Shown: positions 1 through 8,693 of the stretch, piece after piece
Layout: each line of letters begins with the position of its first letter
How positions within the stretch are numbered: the first letter of the stretch is position 1
Translations under genes and position numbers: made by a program
Notes under the pieces: generated by a model
What the model was told of the DNA's origin: nothing
Database searches by the model: none
Seen by the model: only the letters and a program-made list of their open reading frames with translations
Assembly (NCBI RefSeq): GCF_000455325.1
Contig: NZ_HG322952.1
Location: 1,351,281 to 1,415,280, forward strand
Length of the DNA: 64,000 nt
Source: Mycolicibacterium septicum DSM 44393
GTDB lineage: Bacteria; Actinomycetota; Actinomycetes; Mycobacteriales; Mycobacteriaceae
Direction: 5' to 3'

Positions 1-116
1 CCGCCGCGAACTCGGCGGGCTACATACTGTTCGGCCCGCCGCCGGCCTCCGACGCCGAACTCGTCCACCTCGCACACCAACTCGACGACATCGAAAGGCA
101 GGTCGCACAGTCGTGA
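1..116 (+). CDS. C-terminal end of a DUF4350-type protein (partial)
   Basis: An open frame enters from the left edge and ends at TGA 114-116; the last 37 residues are visible (start AANSAGYILFG, end IERQVAQS). The stop overlaps the GTG of the moxR-like gene (GTGA), so the two are probably translationally coupled. In M. tuberculosis the gene before moxR2 (Rv3692) is Rv3691, a DUF4350 membrane protein, and the position fits that. The visible tail has no diagnostic motif, so the family name rests on synteny alone. Confidence 0.55.
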   Translation, partial: AANSAGYILFGPPPASDAELVHLAHQLDDIERQVAQS

Positions 117-1072
117 CTCAGCCCACCTCCGAGAACGCCCGTGACGCCCTGCTGGCCCTGCGCAACGAGATCGCCAAGGTGGTGGTCGGCCAGGACGCGG
201 TGATCAGCGGCCTGGTCGTCGCGCTGCTGTGCCGCGGGCACGTGCTGCTCGAGGGGGTCCCCGGCGTGGCCAAGACCCTGTTGGTGCGCACCCTGGCCGC
301 GGCGCTGCAACTGGAGTTCAAGCGGGTGCAGTTCACACCGGACCTGATGCCCGGCGACGTCACGGGCTCCCTGGTGTACGACGCGCGCACCGCCGAGTTC
401 GAATTCCGCAGCGGCCCGGTGTTCACGAACCTGCTGCTGGCCGACGAGATCAACCGGACACCGCCGAAAACCCAAGCGGCGCTTCTGGAGGCCATGGAGG
501 AACGTCAGGTCAGTGTCGACGGCCTACCTCGCCCGCTGCCCGACCCGTTCATCGTGGCGGCCACCCAGAACCCGATCGAGTACGAGGGCACCTATCAGCT
601 GCCCGAGGCCCAGCTGGACCGCTTCCTGCTGAAGCTCACCGTGCCGCTGCCGCCGCGGGATCAGGAGATCGCGATCCTGAGCCGGCACGCGCAGGGCTTC
701 GATCCACGCGACCTGTCGGCGGTGCGGCCGGTGGCCGGTGCGGCCGAGCTGGCGGCCGGTCGCGACGCGGTGCGCCAGGTGCTGGCCGGTGACGAGGTGC
801 TCGGCTACATCGTCGACATCGTCGGCGCCACCCGGCATTCCCCGTCACTGCAGCTCGGTGTGTCACCGCGCGGCGCGACGGCCTTGCTGGCCACGGCAAG
901 ATCGTGGGCCTGGCTGTCCGGCCGCAACTATGTGACCCCTGACGACGTGAAGGCGATGGCCCGGTCGACGCTGCGCCACCGGGTGGCGTTGCGCCCGGAG
1001 GCCGAGCTGGAGGGGGCCACCTCCGACGGAGTGTTGGACGGCATCCTGGCCGCCGTCCCGGTACCGCGCTGA
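113..1072 (+). CDS. moxR: MoxR-family AAA+ ATPase
   Basis: A 319-residue AAA+ ATPase of the MoxR family, a group of chaperone-like ATPases usually encoded beside a DUF58 protein. Walker A is GVPGVAKT (residues 48-55) and Walker B is LLLADEINR (about 107-115), followed by the typical TPPKTQAALLEAMEE helix. Length is normal for the family. It starts at GTG 113, overlapping the previous stop, and its TGA overlaps the ATG of the DUF58 gene (TGATG), so the three genes form one operon. The order matches Rv3692 (moxR2)-Rv3693 of M. tuberculosis. The substrate is unknown. Confidence 0.93.
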   Translation: MTQPTSENARDALLALRNEIAKVVVGQDAVISGLVVALLCRGHVLLEGVPGVAKTLLVRTLAAALQLEFKRVQFTPDLMPGDVTGSLVYDARTAEFEFRSGPVFTNLLLADEINRTPPKTQAALLEAMEERQVSVDGLPRPLPDPFIVAATQNPIEYEGTYQLPEAQLDRFLLKLTVPLPPRDQEIAILSRHAQGFDPRDLSAVRPVAGAAELAAGRDAVRQVLAGDEVLGYIVDIVGATRHSPSLQLGVSPRGATALLATARSWAWLSGRNYVTPDDVKAMARSTLRHRVALRPEAELEGATSDGVLDGILAAVPVPR

Positions 1073-2394
1073 TGGTTCTCACCGGCCGCGCCGGTCTGGT
1101 GGCACTGGTCTGCGTGCTGCCGATCGCGTTGGCCCCCTGGCCGGCAACGGCTTTCGCCGTACTGGCGGCGCTGCTGGCCGGGGCGGTGGCGGCCGATGTC
1201 GCGCTGGCCGGCCCTCCCGGCGCCCTCCAGGTGACCCGTAGCGGCGAGTCCACCGCGCGCCTGGGCCAGACCGTCGATGCGGTGCTGACCGTGCGCAACA
1301 CCGGGCGCCGCCGGGTGCGCGGCGCGATCCGCGATGCCTGGCCGCCCAGCGCGTCGGCGCAACCTCGCGCCCAGCAGGTGAACATCGAGGCCGGAGAACA
1401 GGTTTCCCTGGCCACCCGGTTGCACCCGGTGCGCCGCGGTGATCAACGGTGCGAGCTGGTCACGGTGCGCTCGATCGGCCCACTGGGGCTGGCCGGCCGG
1501 CAACGCTCACGGCAATTGCCCGGGCAGGTACGCATCCTGCCACCGTTCCTGTCCCGCAAGCACCTGCCGTCCCGGCTGGCCAGGCTGCGGCAGTTGGACG
1601 GTGCGATCCCGGTGCTGATCCGCGGTCAGGGCACCGAATTCGACTCGCTGCGTGAGTATGTGGTCGGCGACGACGTCCGCTCGATCGACTGGCGCGCCAC
1701 CGCCCGACGCGCCGACGTGGTGGTGCGTACCTGGCGTCCGGAACGCGACCGGCGGGTGGTGATCGTGCTCGACACCGGACGCACCTCGGCGGGCCGGGTC
1801 GGGGTGGACCCGACCTCGCTGGATCCGGGCGGGTGGCCGCGGCTGGACTGGTCGATGGACGCGGCGCTGCTGCTGGCGGCCCTGGCCTCGCGGGCCGGGG
1901 ATCACGTCGATTTCCTGGCCATCGACCGGGTGACCCGCGCCGGGGTGTTCAATGCCTCGCGCACCGAACTGCTGTCCACGCTGGTCTCGGCGATGGCACC
2001 CCTGCAGCCCGCCCTGGTGGAATCCGATGCGACCGCGATGGTTTCGGCGGTGTCGCGCCGGGTGCGGGGACGGGCGCTGGTGGTCCTGCTGACAGACCTC
2101 AATGCCTCTGCCCTCGACGAGGGGTTGATGACGGTGTTGCCGCAATTGTCGGCACGCCATCAGGTGCTGCTGGCCGCGGTCGCCGATCCTCGGGTGGACC
2201 AGTTGGCGGCCGGCCGTTCCGATGCCGCGCAGGTGTATGACGCCGCCGCTGCCGAACGGGCCCGTAATGACCGCCGGGCCATCGCGTCACGGCTGCGCGG
2301 GCACGGTGTCGATGTGGTCGACGCCCCGCCCGAAGATCTGGCGCCGGCGCTGGCCGACCACTATCTGGCGATGAAGGCGGCGGGAAAGCTCTAA
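1072..2394 (+). CDS. DUF58 protein with vWA-like fold
   Basis: A 440-residue DUF58 protein. Two hydrophobic segments lie in the first 45 residues, then a beta-rich region, then the DUF58 core (SLREYVVGDDVRSIDW, followed by RRVVIVLDTGRTS, a MIDAS-like strand-loop). DUF58 proteins are the usual partners of MoxR ATPases and may present metal-dependent ligand-binding domains at the membrane. Start ATG 1072 overlaps the moxR stop by one base. The stop overlaps the convergent SpoIIM-like gene by four bases. Equivalent to Rv3693 by position. Confidence 0.9.
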   Translation: MVLTGRAGLVALVCVLPIALAPWPATAFAVLAALLAGAVAADVALAGPPGALQVTRSGESTARLGQTVDAVLTVRNTGRRRVRGAIRDAWPPSASAQPRAQQVNIEAGEQVSLATRLHPVRRGDQRCELVTVRSIGPLGLAGRQRSRQLPGQVRILPPFLSRKHLPSRLARLRQLDGAIPVLIRGQGTEFDSLREYVVGDDVRSIDWRATARRADVVVRTWRPERDRRVVIVLDTGRTSAGRVGVDPTSLDPGGWPRLDWSMDAALLLAALASRAGDHVDFLAIDRVTRAGVFNASRTELLSTLVSAMAPLQPALVESDATAMVSAVSRRVRGRALVVLLTDLNASALDEGLMTVLPQLSARHQVLLAAVADPRVDQLAAGRSDAAQVYDAAAAERARNDRRAIASRLRGHGVDVVDAPPEDLAPALADHYLAMKAAGKL

Positions 2395-3383
2395 GCGGTG
2401 GGAACCAGATCGGGTGCGTCTTCGAGGTCGCCGCTCTCCCCCGCTCGCACGGCCTTGCGCCCGAAGTGGAACACATAGCCCAGGAAGGCCAGTTCGGCCG
2501 CGACGCCGATGCCGATCCGCATCCAGGTGGGTAGTGGCGACGGGGTCACCAGGGCCTCGATCAGACCGGACACCAGGAGCACCACGGCCAGTCCGACCGC
2601 AGCGGCGACCACCGCCCGGCCCTGTTCGGCCAGCACCTGCGCCCGCGGCCGGTTGCCGGGCGCGATCACCGTCCAGCCCAGCCGCATCCCCACCGCGGCG
2701 GCCAGGAACACGGCGGTCAGCTCGAGCAGTCCGTGCGGGGTGATCAGGCCGAGGAAGAAGCCCCCCTTGCCCGCGCTGAACATCAACCCGGCGATCAGTC
2801 CGAGGTTCGCGGCGTTCTGGAACAGCACGTACGGGATGGGTAGCCCGAGCAGGATCGCGAAGGCGATGCATTGGGCGGCGACCCAGGAGTTGTTCACCCA
2901 GACCTGCAGGGCGAACGACCCGGCCGGGTGCTCGCTGTAGTAGGACTCGAAGTCGTGGTGGACCAATTCGTCGATCTCGCTGGGGGTTCCGACGGCCGCG
3001 TGCACATCGGGGTTGCCCGACACCCATAACGCCAGCGCCACGGTGACGATGAAGAACGCCACCGCGGATCCCAGCCACCAGCGCCAGGACCGGTAGGCCA
3101 CCACCGGAAAGGACACCGTCCAGAACCGGACGAACTCACGCCACAGCGGGGCGTGCGCGCCGGTCACCGCCGCACGTGCCCGGGCCACGAGCCCGGACAA
3201 CCGTCCCACCAGGACCGAATCCTGCGAGGCCGATCGCACCATCGACAGGTGCGTGGAGACCCGCTGATAGAGGTCGACGAGCTCGTCGACCTCGGCACCG
3301 GTCAACCGGTGGCGTCGTTTTACCAACTGCTCCAACCGGTCCCAGGTGGGGCGATGGGCCACGACGAACGCATCGACATCCAC
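2391..3383 (-). CDS. SpoIIM/DUF95-family membrane protein
   Basis: A 330-residue integral membrane protein. A soluble N-terminal helical part (about residues 1-95, starting DVDAFVVAHRPTWDRLE) precedes several membrane segments, with a central NSWVAAQCIAFAILLG and SAGKGGFFLGLITPHGLLEL region that is typical of the stage II sporulation M (SpoIIM) family. Function in non-sporulating actinobacteria is unknown. I chose GTG 3383 because homologues begin with this MDVDAFV stretch; the open frame continues upstream without a good start. It is the equivalent of Rv3694c, convergent with the DUF58 gene and divergent from the RDD gene. Confidence 0.85.
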   Translation of the reverse strand: MDVDAFVVAHRPTWDRLEQLVKRRHRLTGAEVDELVDLYQRVSTHLSMVRSASQDSVLVGRLSGLVARARAAVTGAHAPLWREFVRFWTVSFPVVAYRSWRWWLGSAVAFFIVTVALALWVSGNPDVHAAVGTPSEIDELVHHDFESYYSEHPAGSFALQVWVNNSWVAAQCIAFAILLGLPIPYVLFQNAANLGLIAGLMFSAGKGGFFLGLITPHGLLELTAVFLAAAVGMRLGWTVIAPGNRPRAQVLAEQGRAVVAAAVGLAVVLLVSGLIEALVTPSPLPTWMRIGIGVAAELAFLGYVFHFGRKAVRAGESGDLEDAPDLVPTA

Positions 3384-3415
3384 CCGGCAAAGCGTAGTCG
3401 GTAGCGTGTGTCGGT

Positions 3416-4249
3416 ATGGTTTGGCAGCCCGCGCCGGTGGTGACCGGCGACGCCGTCGTCCTCGACGTGGCGATCGCCCAGTTGCCCGTGCGCACCCTGG
3501 CCGCACTGATCGACATCGTGGTCATCGCCGTCGGGTACGTGGTGGGCGTGGTGTTGTGGTCGATCACCCTGACCCAGCTCGACGAGGCGTTGTCAGCCGC
3601 GATCCTGATCATCTTCACGGTGCTGACCCTGGTGGGTTATCCGGTGCTGATGGAGACCGCGACGCGTGGCCGGTCGCTGGGCAAGATGGCGTTGGGCCTG
3701 CGGGTGGTCGCCGACGACGGCGGCCCGGAGCGTTTCCGCCAGGCGCTGTTCCGCGGGCTGGCCGGCTTCGTCGAGATCTGGATGCTCACCGGTGGACCCG
3801 CCGTGATCTGCAGCCTGGTGTCGGCCAAGGGCAAACGGCTCGGCGACATCTTCGCCGGGACCGTGGTGATCAGTGAGCGCGGACCCAAGCTGAACCCGCC
3901 GCCGGTCATGCCCCCGGCGCTGGCGTGGTGGGCCGCCTCGCTGGAACTGTCGGGACTCGGCCCCGAGCAGGCCGAATTGGCCAGGCAGTTCCTGTCGCGG
4001 TCGGCTCAGCTCGATCCGCGGATACGCCATGAGATGGGGCACCGGATCTTCGGGGAGGTGGCCTCGCGCATCTCGCCCCCGCCACCGCCCGGCGCGCCGG
4101 CCGAATATGTGCTGGCAGCGGTGCTGGCCGAGCGACACCGTCGCGCACTGGCCCGGCTGATGCCGCAAGCCCGTGCGGTGGCGTATCCGGCGGCCTATCC
4201 CGGCTATCCGCCACCACCGCCGACCAGCGGTTTCACCCCACCCAGCTAA
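3416..4249 (+). CDS. RDD-family membrane protein
   Basis: A 277-residue RDD protein with three hydrophobic segments in the first 130 residues. The N-terminal VRTLAALIDIVVIAV carries the Arg-Asp pattern, and the GRSLGKMALGLRVV and KGKRLGDIFAGTVVI blocks complete the RDD signature. A cytoplasmic tail ends in a Pro/Tyr-rich stretch (AAYPGYPPPPPTS). RDD proteins are implicated in ion transport in some bacteria, but no specific role can be assigned here. It is divergent from the SpoIIM-like gene, as Rv3695 is from Rv3694c. Confidence 0.87.
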   Translation: MVWQPAPVVTGDAVVLDVAIAQLPVRTLAALIDIVVIAVGYVVGVVLWSITLTQLDEALSAAILIIFTVLTLVGYPVLMETATRGRSLGKMALGLRVVADDGGPERFRQALFRGLAGFVEIWMLTGGPAVICSLVSAKGKRLGDIFAGTVVISERGPKLNPPPVMPPALAWWAASLELSGLGPEQAELARQFLSRSAQLDPRIRHEMGHRIFGEVASRISPPPPPGAPAEYVLAAVLAERHRRALARLMPQARAVAYPAAYPGYPPPPPTSGFTPPS

Positions 4250-4265
4250 GGTGTGGGACATCACT

Positions 4266-4309
4266 GTCTCATTTTGGCCCGATCGTGCTACATTTTGATC
4301 CATGATCAA
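4266..4309 (+). promoter_or_regulatory. lfrR promoter and candidate LfrR operator
   Basis: A TANNNT-type -10 (TACATT, 4289-4294) lies 7 bases before the lfrR ATG at 4302, which predicts a leaderless mRNA as is common in mycobacteria. A perfect 6-3-6 inverted repeat, TTGATC-CAT-GATCAA (4295-4309), sits across the start codon, and ATTTTG occurs twice 21 bp apart (4271, 4292). LfrR is known to repress its own operon in M. smegmatis, so the palindrome is a reasonable operator candidate. This is inferred, not demonstrated. Confidence 0.5.
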
Positions 4310-4877
4310 TTCGGCATCGACGCACAGCGGGCCGCGTGAGCGCACCCGCAAGGCGATTCTCGATGCCGCGATGACGGTCCTGGCCGACAATGCGACGGCG
4401 TCGCTCAGCGATATCGCGACCGCCGCCGACGTCGGCCGCAGCACCGTGCACCGGTACTACCCGGAGCGCACCGACCTGCTGCGTGCCCTCGCCCGGCACG
4501 TCCACGAGCTCAGCAACGCCGAGATCGACCGCGCGGACCCGACTCACGGTCCCGCCGACGAGGCACTGCGCCGCGTGGTGGAAAGCCAGCTCGACCTGGG
4601 TCCGATCGTGTTGTTCGTCTACAGCGAGCCGACGATCCTGGCGGATCCCGAGCTGGCGGCCTATCTGGACACCGGGGACGAGGCGATCGTCGAGGTGCTC
4701 AACCGAGCGTCGGTCGACAGGCCCGAATATCCCCCAGGATGGGCCCGGCGGGTGTTCTGGGCGCTGCTGCTGGCCGGCTATGAAGCCGCCAAGCAGGACG
4801 GCACCCCCCGCCACCAAATCGTCGACGCCATCATGACCAGCCTGACCGCGGGCACCATTCATCTCCCGCGCGGCTGA
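4302..4877 (+). CDS. lfrR: TetR-family repressor LfrR
   Basis: A 191-residue TetR repressor. The N-terminal helix-turn-helix spans about residues 14-60 (RERTRKAILDAAM, then IATAADVGRSTVHRYYPER). The C-terminal ligand domain (RRVVESQLDLGPIVLFVY, then EYPPGWARRVFWALLLAGYEA) agrees closely with my memory of M. smegmatis LfrR, which represses the LfrA pump and is released by drug-like ligands. It ends 25 bp before lfrA, in the same orientation, as in the known lfrRA operon. The promoter is probably leaderless and overlaps a palindrome. Confidence 0.85.
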   Translation: MINSASTHSGPRERTRKAILDAAMTVLADNATASLSDIATAADVGRSTVHRYYPERTDLLRALARHVHELSNAEIDRADPTHGPADEALRRVVESQLDLGPIVLFVYSEPTILADPELAAYLDTGDEAIVEVLNRASVDRPEYPPGWARRVFWALLLAGYEAAKQDGTPRHQIVDAIMTSLTAGTIHLPRG

Positions 4878-4902
4878 CCCCAAACTTGCCTGGAGAAACC
4901 CA

Positions 4903-6429
4903 ATGTCCACCTGCCTCGACGGCAGCCCCGCTGTGACGCCGACCCCGAAACGCGCCTGGGTGGCGCTCGCGGTCCTGATGCTGCCGGTACTGCTGATCGC
5001 CATCGACAACACCGTCCTGGCCTTCGCCCTTCCGGCGATCGCCGAGGACTTCCGTCCCGCGGCGTCCACCCAGCTGTGGATCGTCGACGTCTACTCCCTG
5101 GTGCTGGCCGCGCTGCTGGTCGCCATGGGCGGACTCGGTGACCGGTTCGGCCGGCGCCGCCTGCTGCTCATCGGCGCCACGGGCTTCGCGATCGTCTCGG
5201 CCGCCGCGGCCTTCGCGCCGAGTGCGGCCTACCTGGTCGCCGCGCGTGCGGCGCTCGGTGTCTTCGGCGCGATGCTGATGCCGTCGACGCTGTCGCTGAT
5301 CCGCAACATCTTCGTCGACGCCTCCGCGCGCCGGCTCGCGATCGCCATCTGGGCCTCGTGCTTCACGGCGGGCTCGACGCTGGGCCCGATCGTCGGCGGC
5401 GCGCTGCTGCAGCATTTCCATTGGGGCTCGGTGTTCCTCGTGGCCGTGCCGATCCTGCTGCCGCTGCTGGTGCTGGGTCCCCGGCTGGTGCCCGAATCGC
5501 GTGACCCGAACCCGGGCCCGCTGGATCTGGTGAGCGTGACCCTGTCGTTCACCGCGATGCTGCCGTTCGTGTGGGCGATCAAGACCGCTGCCCACGACGG
5601 TTTATCGGGCAGCGTCGTCGCGGCGTTCGCGATCGGCGTCGCCTCCGGCGTGCTGTTCGTGCGCCGGCAGAACCGCAGTGCCACACCGATGCTCGACATG
5701 GGCCTGTTCTCCTACGCGCCGTTCAGCGCGTCGATCCTGGCGAACTTCCTGTCGATCGTAGGCCTGATCGGATTCATCTTCTTCATCTCGCAGCACCTGC
5801 AGTTGGTGCTCGGCCTGTCGCCGCTGGCGGCCGGTCTGGTGACGCTGCCGGGCGCGGTGGTGTCGATGATCGCCGGCCTGGCGGTGGTCAAGGCCGCCAA
5901 GCGGTTTGCGGCGGACAAACTGATGATCTTCGGCCTGGTGTTCGTCGCTGCCGGGTTCGGCTTGATCCTGGCCTTCCGTCACGATCTGTCGGTGGCCGCG
6001 GTGATCGCGTCGTTCGTGGTGCTGGAGCTGGGTGTCGGTGTCTCGCAGACGGTGTCCAACGACACCATCGTGGCATCGGTGCCCGCGGCGAAAGCCGGTG
6101 CGGCGTCGGCGGTCTCGGAGACCGCCTACGAGCTGGGCGCCGTGGTGGGCACCGCGACGCTCGGCACGATCTTCACGGCGTTCTACCGCAACAACATCCA
6201 GGTGCCTGCCGGACTGACCCCGGCGCAGGCCGCCGACGCCGGTGAGAGCATCGGCGGCGCCACCTCGGTGGCCGCGGATCTTCCCGCCGAAATCGCGCAG
6301 CGCCTGCTGGATTCGGCCCGCCTGGCGTTCGACTCCGGCATCGCGCCGACGGCGATCATCGCGGCGACGCTGGCGCTGGCGGCGGCCGGGATCGTGGCTG
6401 CCGCGTTCCGCAGGCAGGCTCAGCGGTAA
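4903..6429 (+). CDS. lfrA: DHA2-family MFS multidrug efflux pump LfrA
   Basis: A 508-residue, 14-TM major facilitator transporter of the DHA2 (QacA/EmrB) type. Motif A is GGLGDRFGRRR (about residues 71-81), the DNTVLAFALP block lies in TM1, and motif C (TAGSTLGPIVGG) in TM5. The sequence closely follows LfrA of M. smegmatis, a proton-driven exporter of fluoroquinolones, acridines and ethidium. ATG 4903 has a GGAGAA ribosome site 11 bases upstream. It is the second gene of the lfrRA unit and converges with the DUF1772 gene, overlapping it by 10 bases. Confidence 0.88.
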   Translation: MSTCLDGSPAVTPTPKRAWVALAVLMLPVLLIAIDNTVLAFALPAIAEDFRPAASTQLWIVDVYSLVLAALLVAMGGLGDRFGRRRLLLIGATGFAIVSAAAAFAPSAAYLVAARAALGVFGAMLMPSTLSLIRNIFVDASARRLAIAIWASCFTAGSTLGPIVGGALLQHFHWGSVFLVAVPILLPLLVLGPRLVPESRDPNPGPLDLVSVTLSFTAMLPFVWAIKTAAHDGLSGSVVAAFAIGVASGVLFVRRQNRSATPMLDMGLFSYAPFSASILANFLSIVGLIGFIFFISQHLQLVLGLSPLAAGLVTLPGAVVSMIAGLAVVKAAKRFAADKLMIFGLVFVAAGFGLILAFRHDLSVAAVIASFVVLELGVGVSQTVSNDTIVASVPAAKAGAASAVSETAYELGAVVGTATLGTIFTAFYRNNIQVPAGLTPAQAADAGESIGGATSVAADLPAEIAQRLLDSARLAFDSGIAPTAIIAATLALAAAGIVAAAFRRQAQR

Positions 6430-6899
6430 CGCAGACCGATCAACAGCAGCACGGCGCCGATGAACCCCGATGCGGTGCGCACGTGGTTCCACGCGGTCCA
6501 GGTGGTGAAGTAGGCCTGCCATTCGGCGGCCGCATCGGCCAGGTCGATCTGGTCGAGGTGGTTGTTGAGCGGCACGTTGAACGCCATGGTGATCACCACG
6601 CCGAGGACGCCGAAGATCGCGCCGGCCAGCAGATACCAACTGCCCGGCCGGCCGATCTGGGCCACCGCGATCACGCCGACGATCACCGACAGCATCGCCG
6701 AACCCAACAGGAACAGCAGGAACGGTGCGTTGGTGTTGGCTTCGGCGTTCATGCCGCGCATGGCGGTCACGGCGTCGACCGGACCGGTGCGGTCGAGGCC
6801 GCGCATCACGAAAGTGGAGAACGCGTAGAAGATTCCACCGGCGGCGGCACTGCCGAGAGCGGCGGCTGCGGTGAGGACGACGACGGGGCTGATGGTCAT
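6420..6899 (-). CDS. DUF1772 (anthrone oxygenase-like) membrane protein
   Basis: A 159-residue protein with four predicted membrane segments, starting MTISPVVVLTAAAALGSAAAGG and containing AFSTFVMRGLDR and TMAFNVPLNNHLD, both characteristic of the DUF1772/anthrone-oxygenase-like family. Family members include fungal anthrone oxygenases, but most bacterial copies are uncharacterised. I used ATG 6899 because it opens directly into TM1; an ATG 35 bases upstream (6934) is in frame and possible. Convergent with lfrA. Confidence 0.78.
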   Translation of the reverse strand: MTISPVVVLTAAAALGSAAAGGIFYAFSTFVMRGLDRTGPVDAVTAMRGMNAEANTNAPFLLFLLGSAMLSVIVGVIAVAQIGRPGSWYLLAGAIFGVLGVVITMAFNVPLNNHLDQIDLADAAAEWQAYFTTWTAWNHVRTASGFIGAVLLLIGLRYR

Positions 6900-6997
6900 G
6901 GCTTCAGTCAACGACGCCGAGGTGAGACGTTCCATCGCCGAGAATCCCGATTCCATACGCGATCGTCTCGCTCGCCTCGCACTGCCAAGATGGAACC

Positions 6998-7750
6998 GTG
7001 ACGTTCGACGAGTTGGTGGCCGAGGCTGACGCGGCGTCGGTGGACGGCTGGGACTTCTCGTGGCTGGAAGGCCGGGCCACCGAGGCCCGGCCCTCGTGGG
7101 GCTATCAGCGCTTGATGAGCCAGAGATTGACGACGGTGTCCTCGGCGCTGGACATCCAGACCGGCGGCGGGGAGGTTCTCGCCGGCGCGGCGACGTTCCC
7201 ACCGGCCATGGCGGCCACCGAATCCTGGCCACCCAACCTCGACCGCGCGACCCGGCTGCTGGGACCCCGCGGCGTCGTCGTGGTCGCCGATCCCGACGAG
7301 CCGCCGCTGCCGTTCGCCGACGCGGCATTCGATCTGGTGCTCAGCCGGCACCCGGCCACCGTGTGGTGGGACGAGATCGCCCGTGTGTTGACCCCGGGCG
7401 GTACCTACCTGGCCCAACACGTCGGCCCGGCAAGTGTTTTCGAGCTGACGGAGTTCTTTCTCGGCCCACAGCCCGAGGCTCGCAGGGCCCGTGACCCGGA
7501 AACCGAGTCCGCCGCCGCGCGGGCTGCCGGACTCGACATCGTCGACCTGCGCGCCGAGCGGCTGCGGGTGGAGTTCTTCGACATCGGCGCGGTGGTGTAC
7601 TTCCTGCGCAAGGTCATCTGGATCGTGCCCGGCTTCACGGTTGACGCCTACCGCGACCGGCTCGCAGCGCTGCACCGGCAGATCGAGACCGACGGTTCGT
7701 TCGTCGCACACTCGTCGCGCCACCTGATCGAGGCACGCAAGCCGGGTTGA
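6998..7750 (+). CDS. class I SAM-dependent methyltransferase
   Basis: A 250-residue protein with a degenerate class I methyltransferase fold. LDIQTGGGEVLAG (residues about 51-63) is motif I, followed by VVVVADPDEPPLPFADAAFDLVLSRH (motifs II-IV) and the RVLTPGGTYLAQHVG strand (motif V). Substrate unknown. It starts at GTG 6998 and is followed 16 bp downstream by the AraC regulator in the same direction. Its motif I has Gln/Thr where canonical enzymes have an acidic-Gly pattern, so activity is probable but not certain. Confidence 0.75.
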   Translation: MTFDELVAEADAASVDGWDFSWLEGRATEARPSWGYQRLMSQRLTTVSSALDIQTGGGEVLAGAATFPPAMAATESWPPNLDRATRLLGPRGVVVVADPDEPPLPFADAAFDLVLSRHPATVWWDEIARVLTPGGTYLAQHVGPASVFELTEFFLGPQPEARRARDPETESAAARAAGLDIVDLRAERLRVEFFDIGAVVYFLRKVIWIVPGFTVDAYRDRLAALHRQIETDGSFVAHSSRHLIEARKPG

Positions 7751-7766
7751 GCGCTACCCTACGGTC

Positions 7767-8693
7767 GTGGACGCCCTGGTCGGACTGCTCGACGGGGTAC
7801 GCGCGCGGGGCGCGTTCGTATTGCGGTTGCGCATGGATCCGCCCTGGTCACTGGCCATTCGCGACGAGGCACCCCTGGCGCTGATCTGCCAGACCCGCGG
7901 TGACGCGGTCATCGCCGGCGATCACAGCGGCACGTTCCGGTTGGGTGCGGGCGACGTCGCACTGACCCGCGGTACCGAAAACTATGTCTTCGCAGACGAT
8001 CCGGCCACACCGCCGAGCGTCGTGATCAATCCCGGCCAGCGCTGCACGACCCTGTCCGGCGAAGACCTGCAGTTCGAGATGTCGCTGGGCCTGCGCAGCT
8101 GGGGCAACAGCGCGACCGGATCATCGGAGTCGATCGTCTGCGCCTACGAGGGCCGCAGCGAGGTCAGTGCCCGCCTGCTCGACGCACTCCCGGCGGTGCT
8201 GGTGCTGCGAGCGGACGAGTGGGACACCCCGCTGATCGATCTGCTGTCCGTCGAGGCCGGCCGCGACGGACCCGGGCAGGAGGCCTACCTCGACCGCCTG
8301 CTCGACCTGCTGCTGATCGGCGTGCTGCGCACCTGGTTCGACCGGGACGGCAATGCTCCGTCGTGGTGGCAGGCCGAACAGGATCCCGTCGTCGGGCCCG
8401 CCCTCAAGTTGATCTACAACAATCCGGCACATCCCTGGACCGTGGGCAATCTTGCTGCAGCCGTTGGATGTTCGCGTGCGGTGTTCGCCCGCAGGTTCAC
8501 CGATCAGGTCGGCGAACCGCCGATCGCGTTCCTCACCGGTTGGCGCCTGGCGCTGGCGGCCGACCTGCTGCGCGGCAGCGAGGCCACGATCGCCGCCGTG
8601 GCCCGGCAGGTGGGCTACTCGACACCGTTCGCGTTGAGCAGCGCATTCAAGCGGTCCTACGGGGTCAGCCCGAACGAGCATCGGGCGGTGTGA
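7767..8693 (+). CDS. AraC-family regulator with cupin N-terminus
   Basis: A 308-residue regulator. An N-terminal cupin-like sensor (residues about 20-170, with DHSGTFRLGAGDVALTRG) precedes a C-terminal AraC double helix-turn-helix (about 205-305). The second HTH shows AAVARQVGYSTPFALSSAFKRSYGVSP split across the conserved GYSTPFALS signature. Such proteins respond to small molecules and usually control neighbouring enzymes. It starts at GTG 7767 directly after the methyltransferase gene and overlaps the convergent antiporter gene by 29 bases. Ligand and targets are unknown. Confidence 0.85.
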   Translation: MDALVGLLDGVRARGAFVLRLRMDPPWSLAIRDEAPLALICQTRGDAVIAGDHSGTFRLGAGDVALTRGTENYVFADDPATPPSVVINPGQRCTTLSGEDLQFEMSLGLRSWGNSATGSSESIVCAYEGRSEVSARLLDALPAVLVLRADEWDTPLIDLLSVEAGRDGPGQEAYLDRLLDLLLIGVLRTWFDRDGNAPSWWQAEQDPVVGPALKLIYNNPAHPWTVGNLAAAVGCSRAVFARRFTDQVGEPPIAFLTGWRLALAADLLRGSEATIAAVARQVGYSTPFALSSAFKRSYGVSPNEHRAV

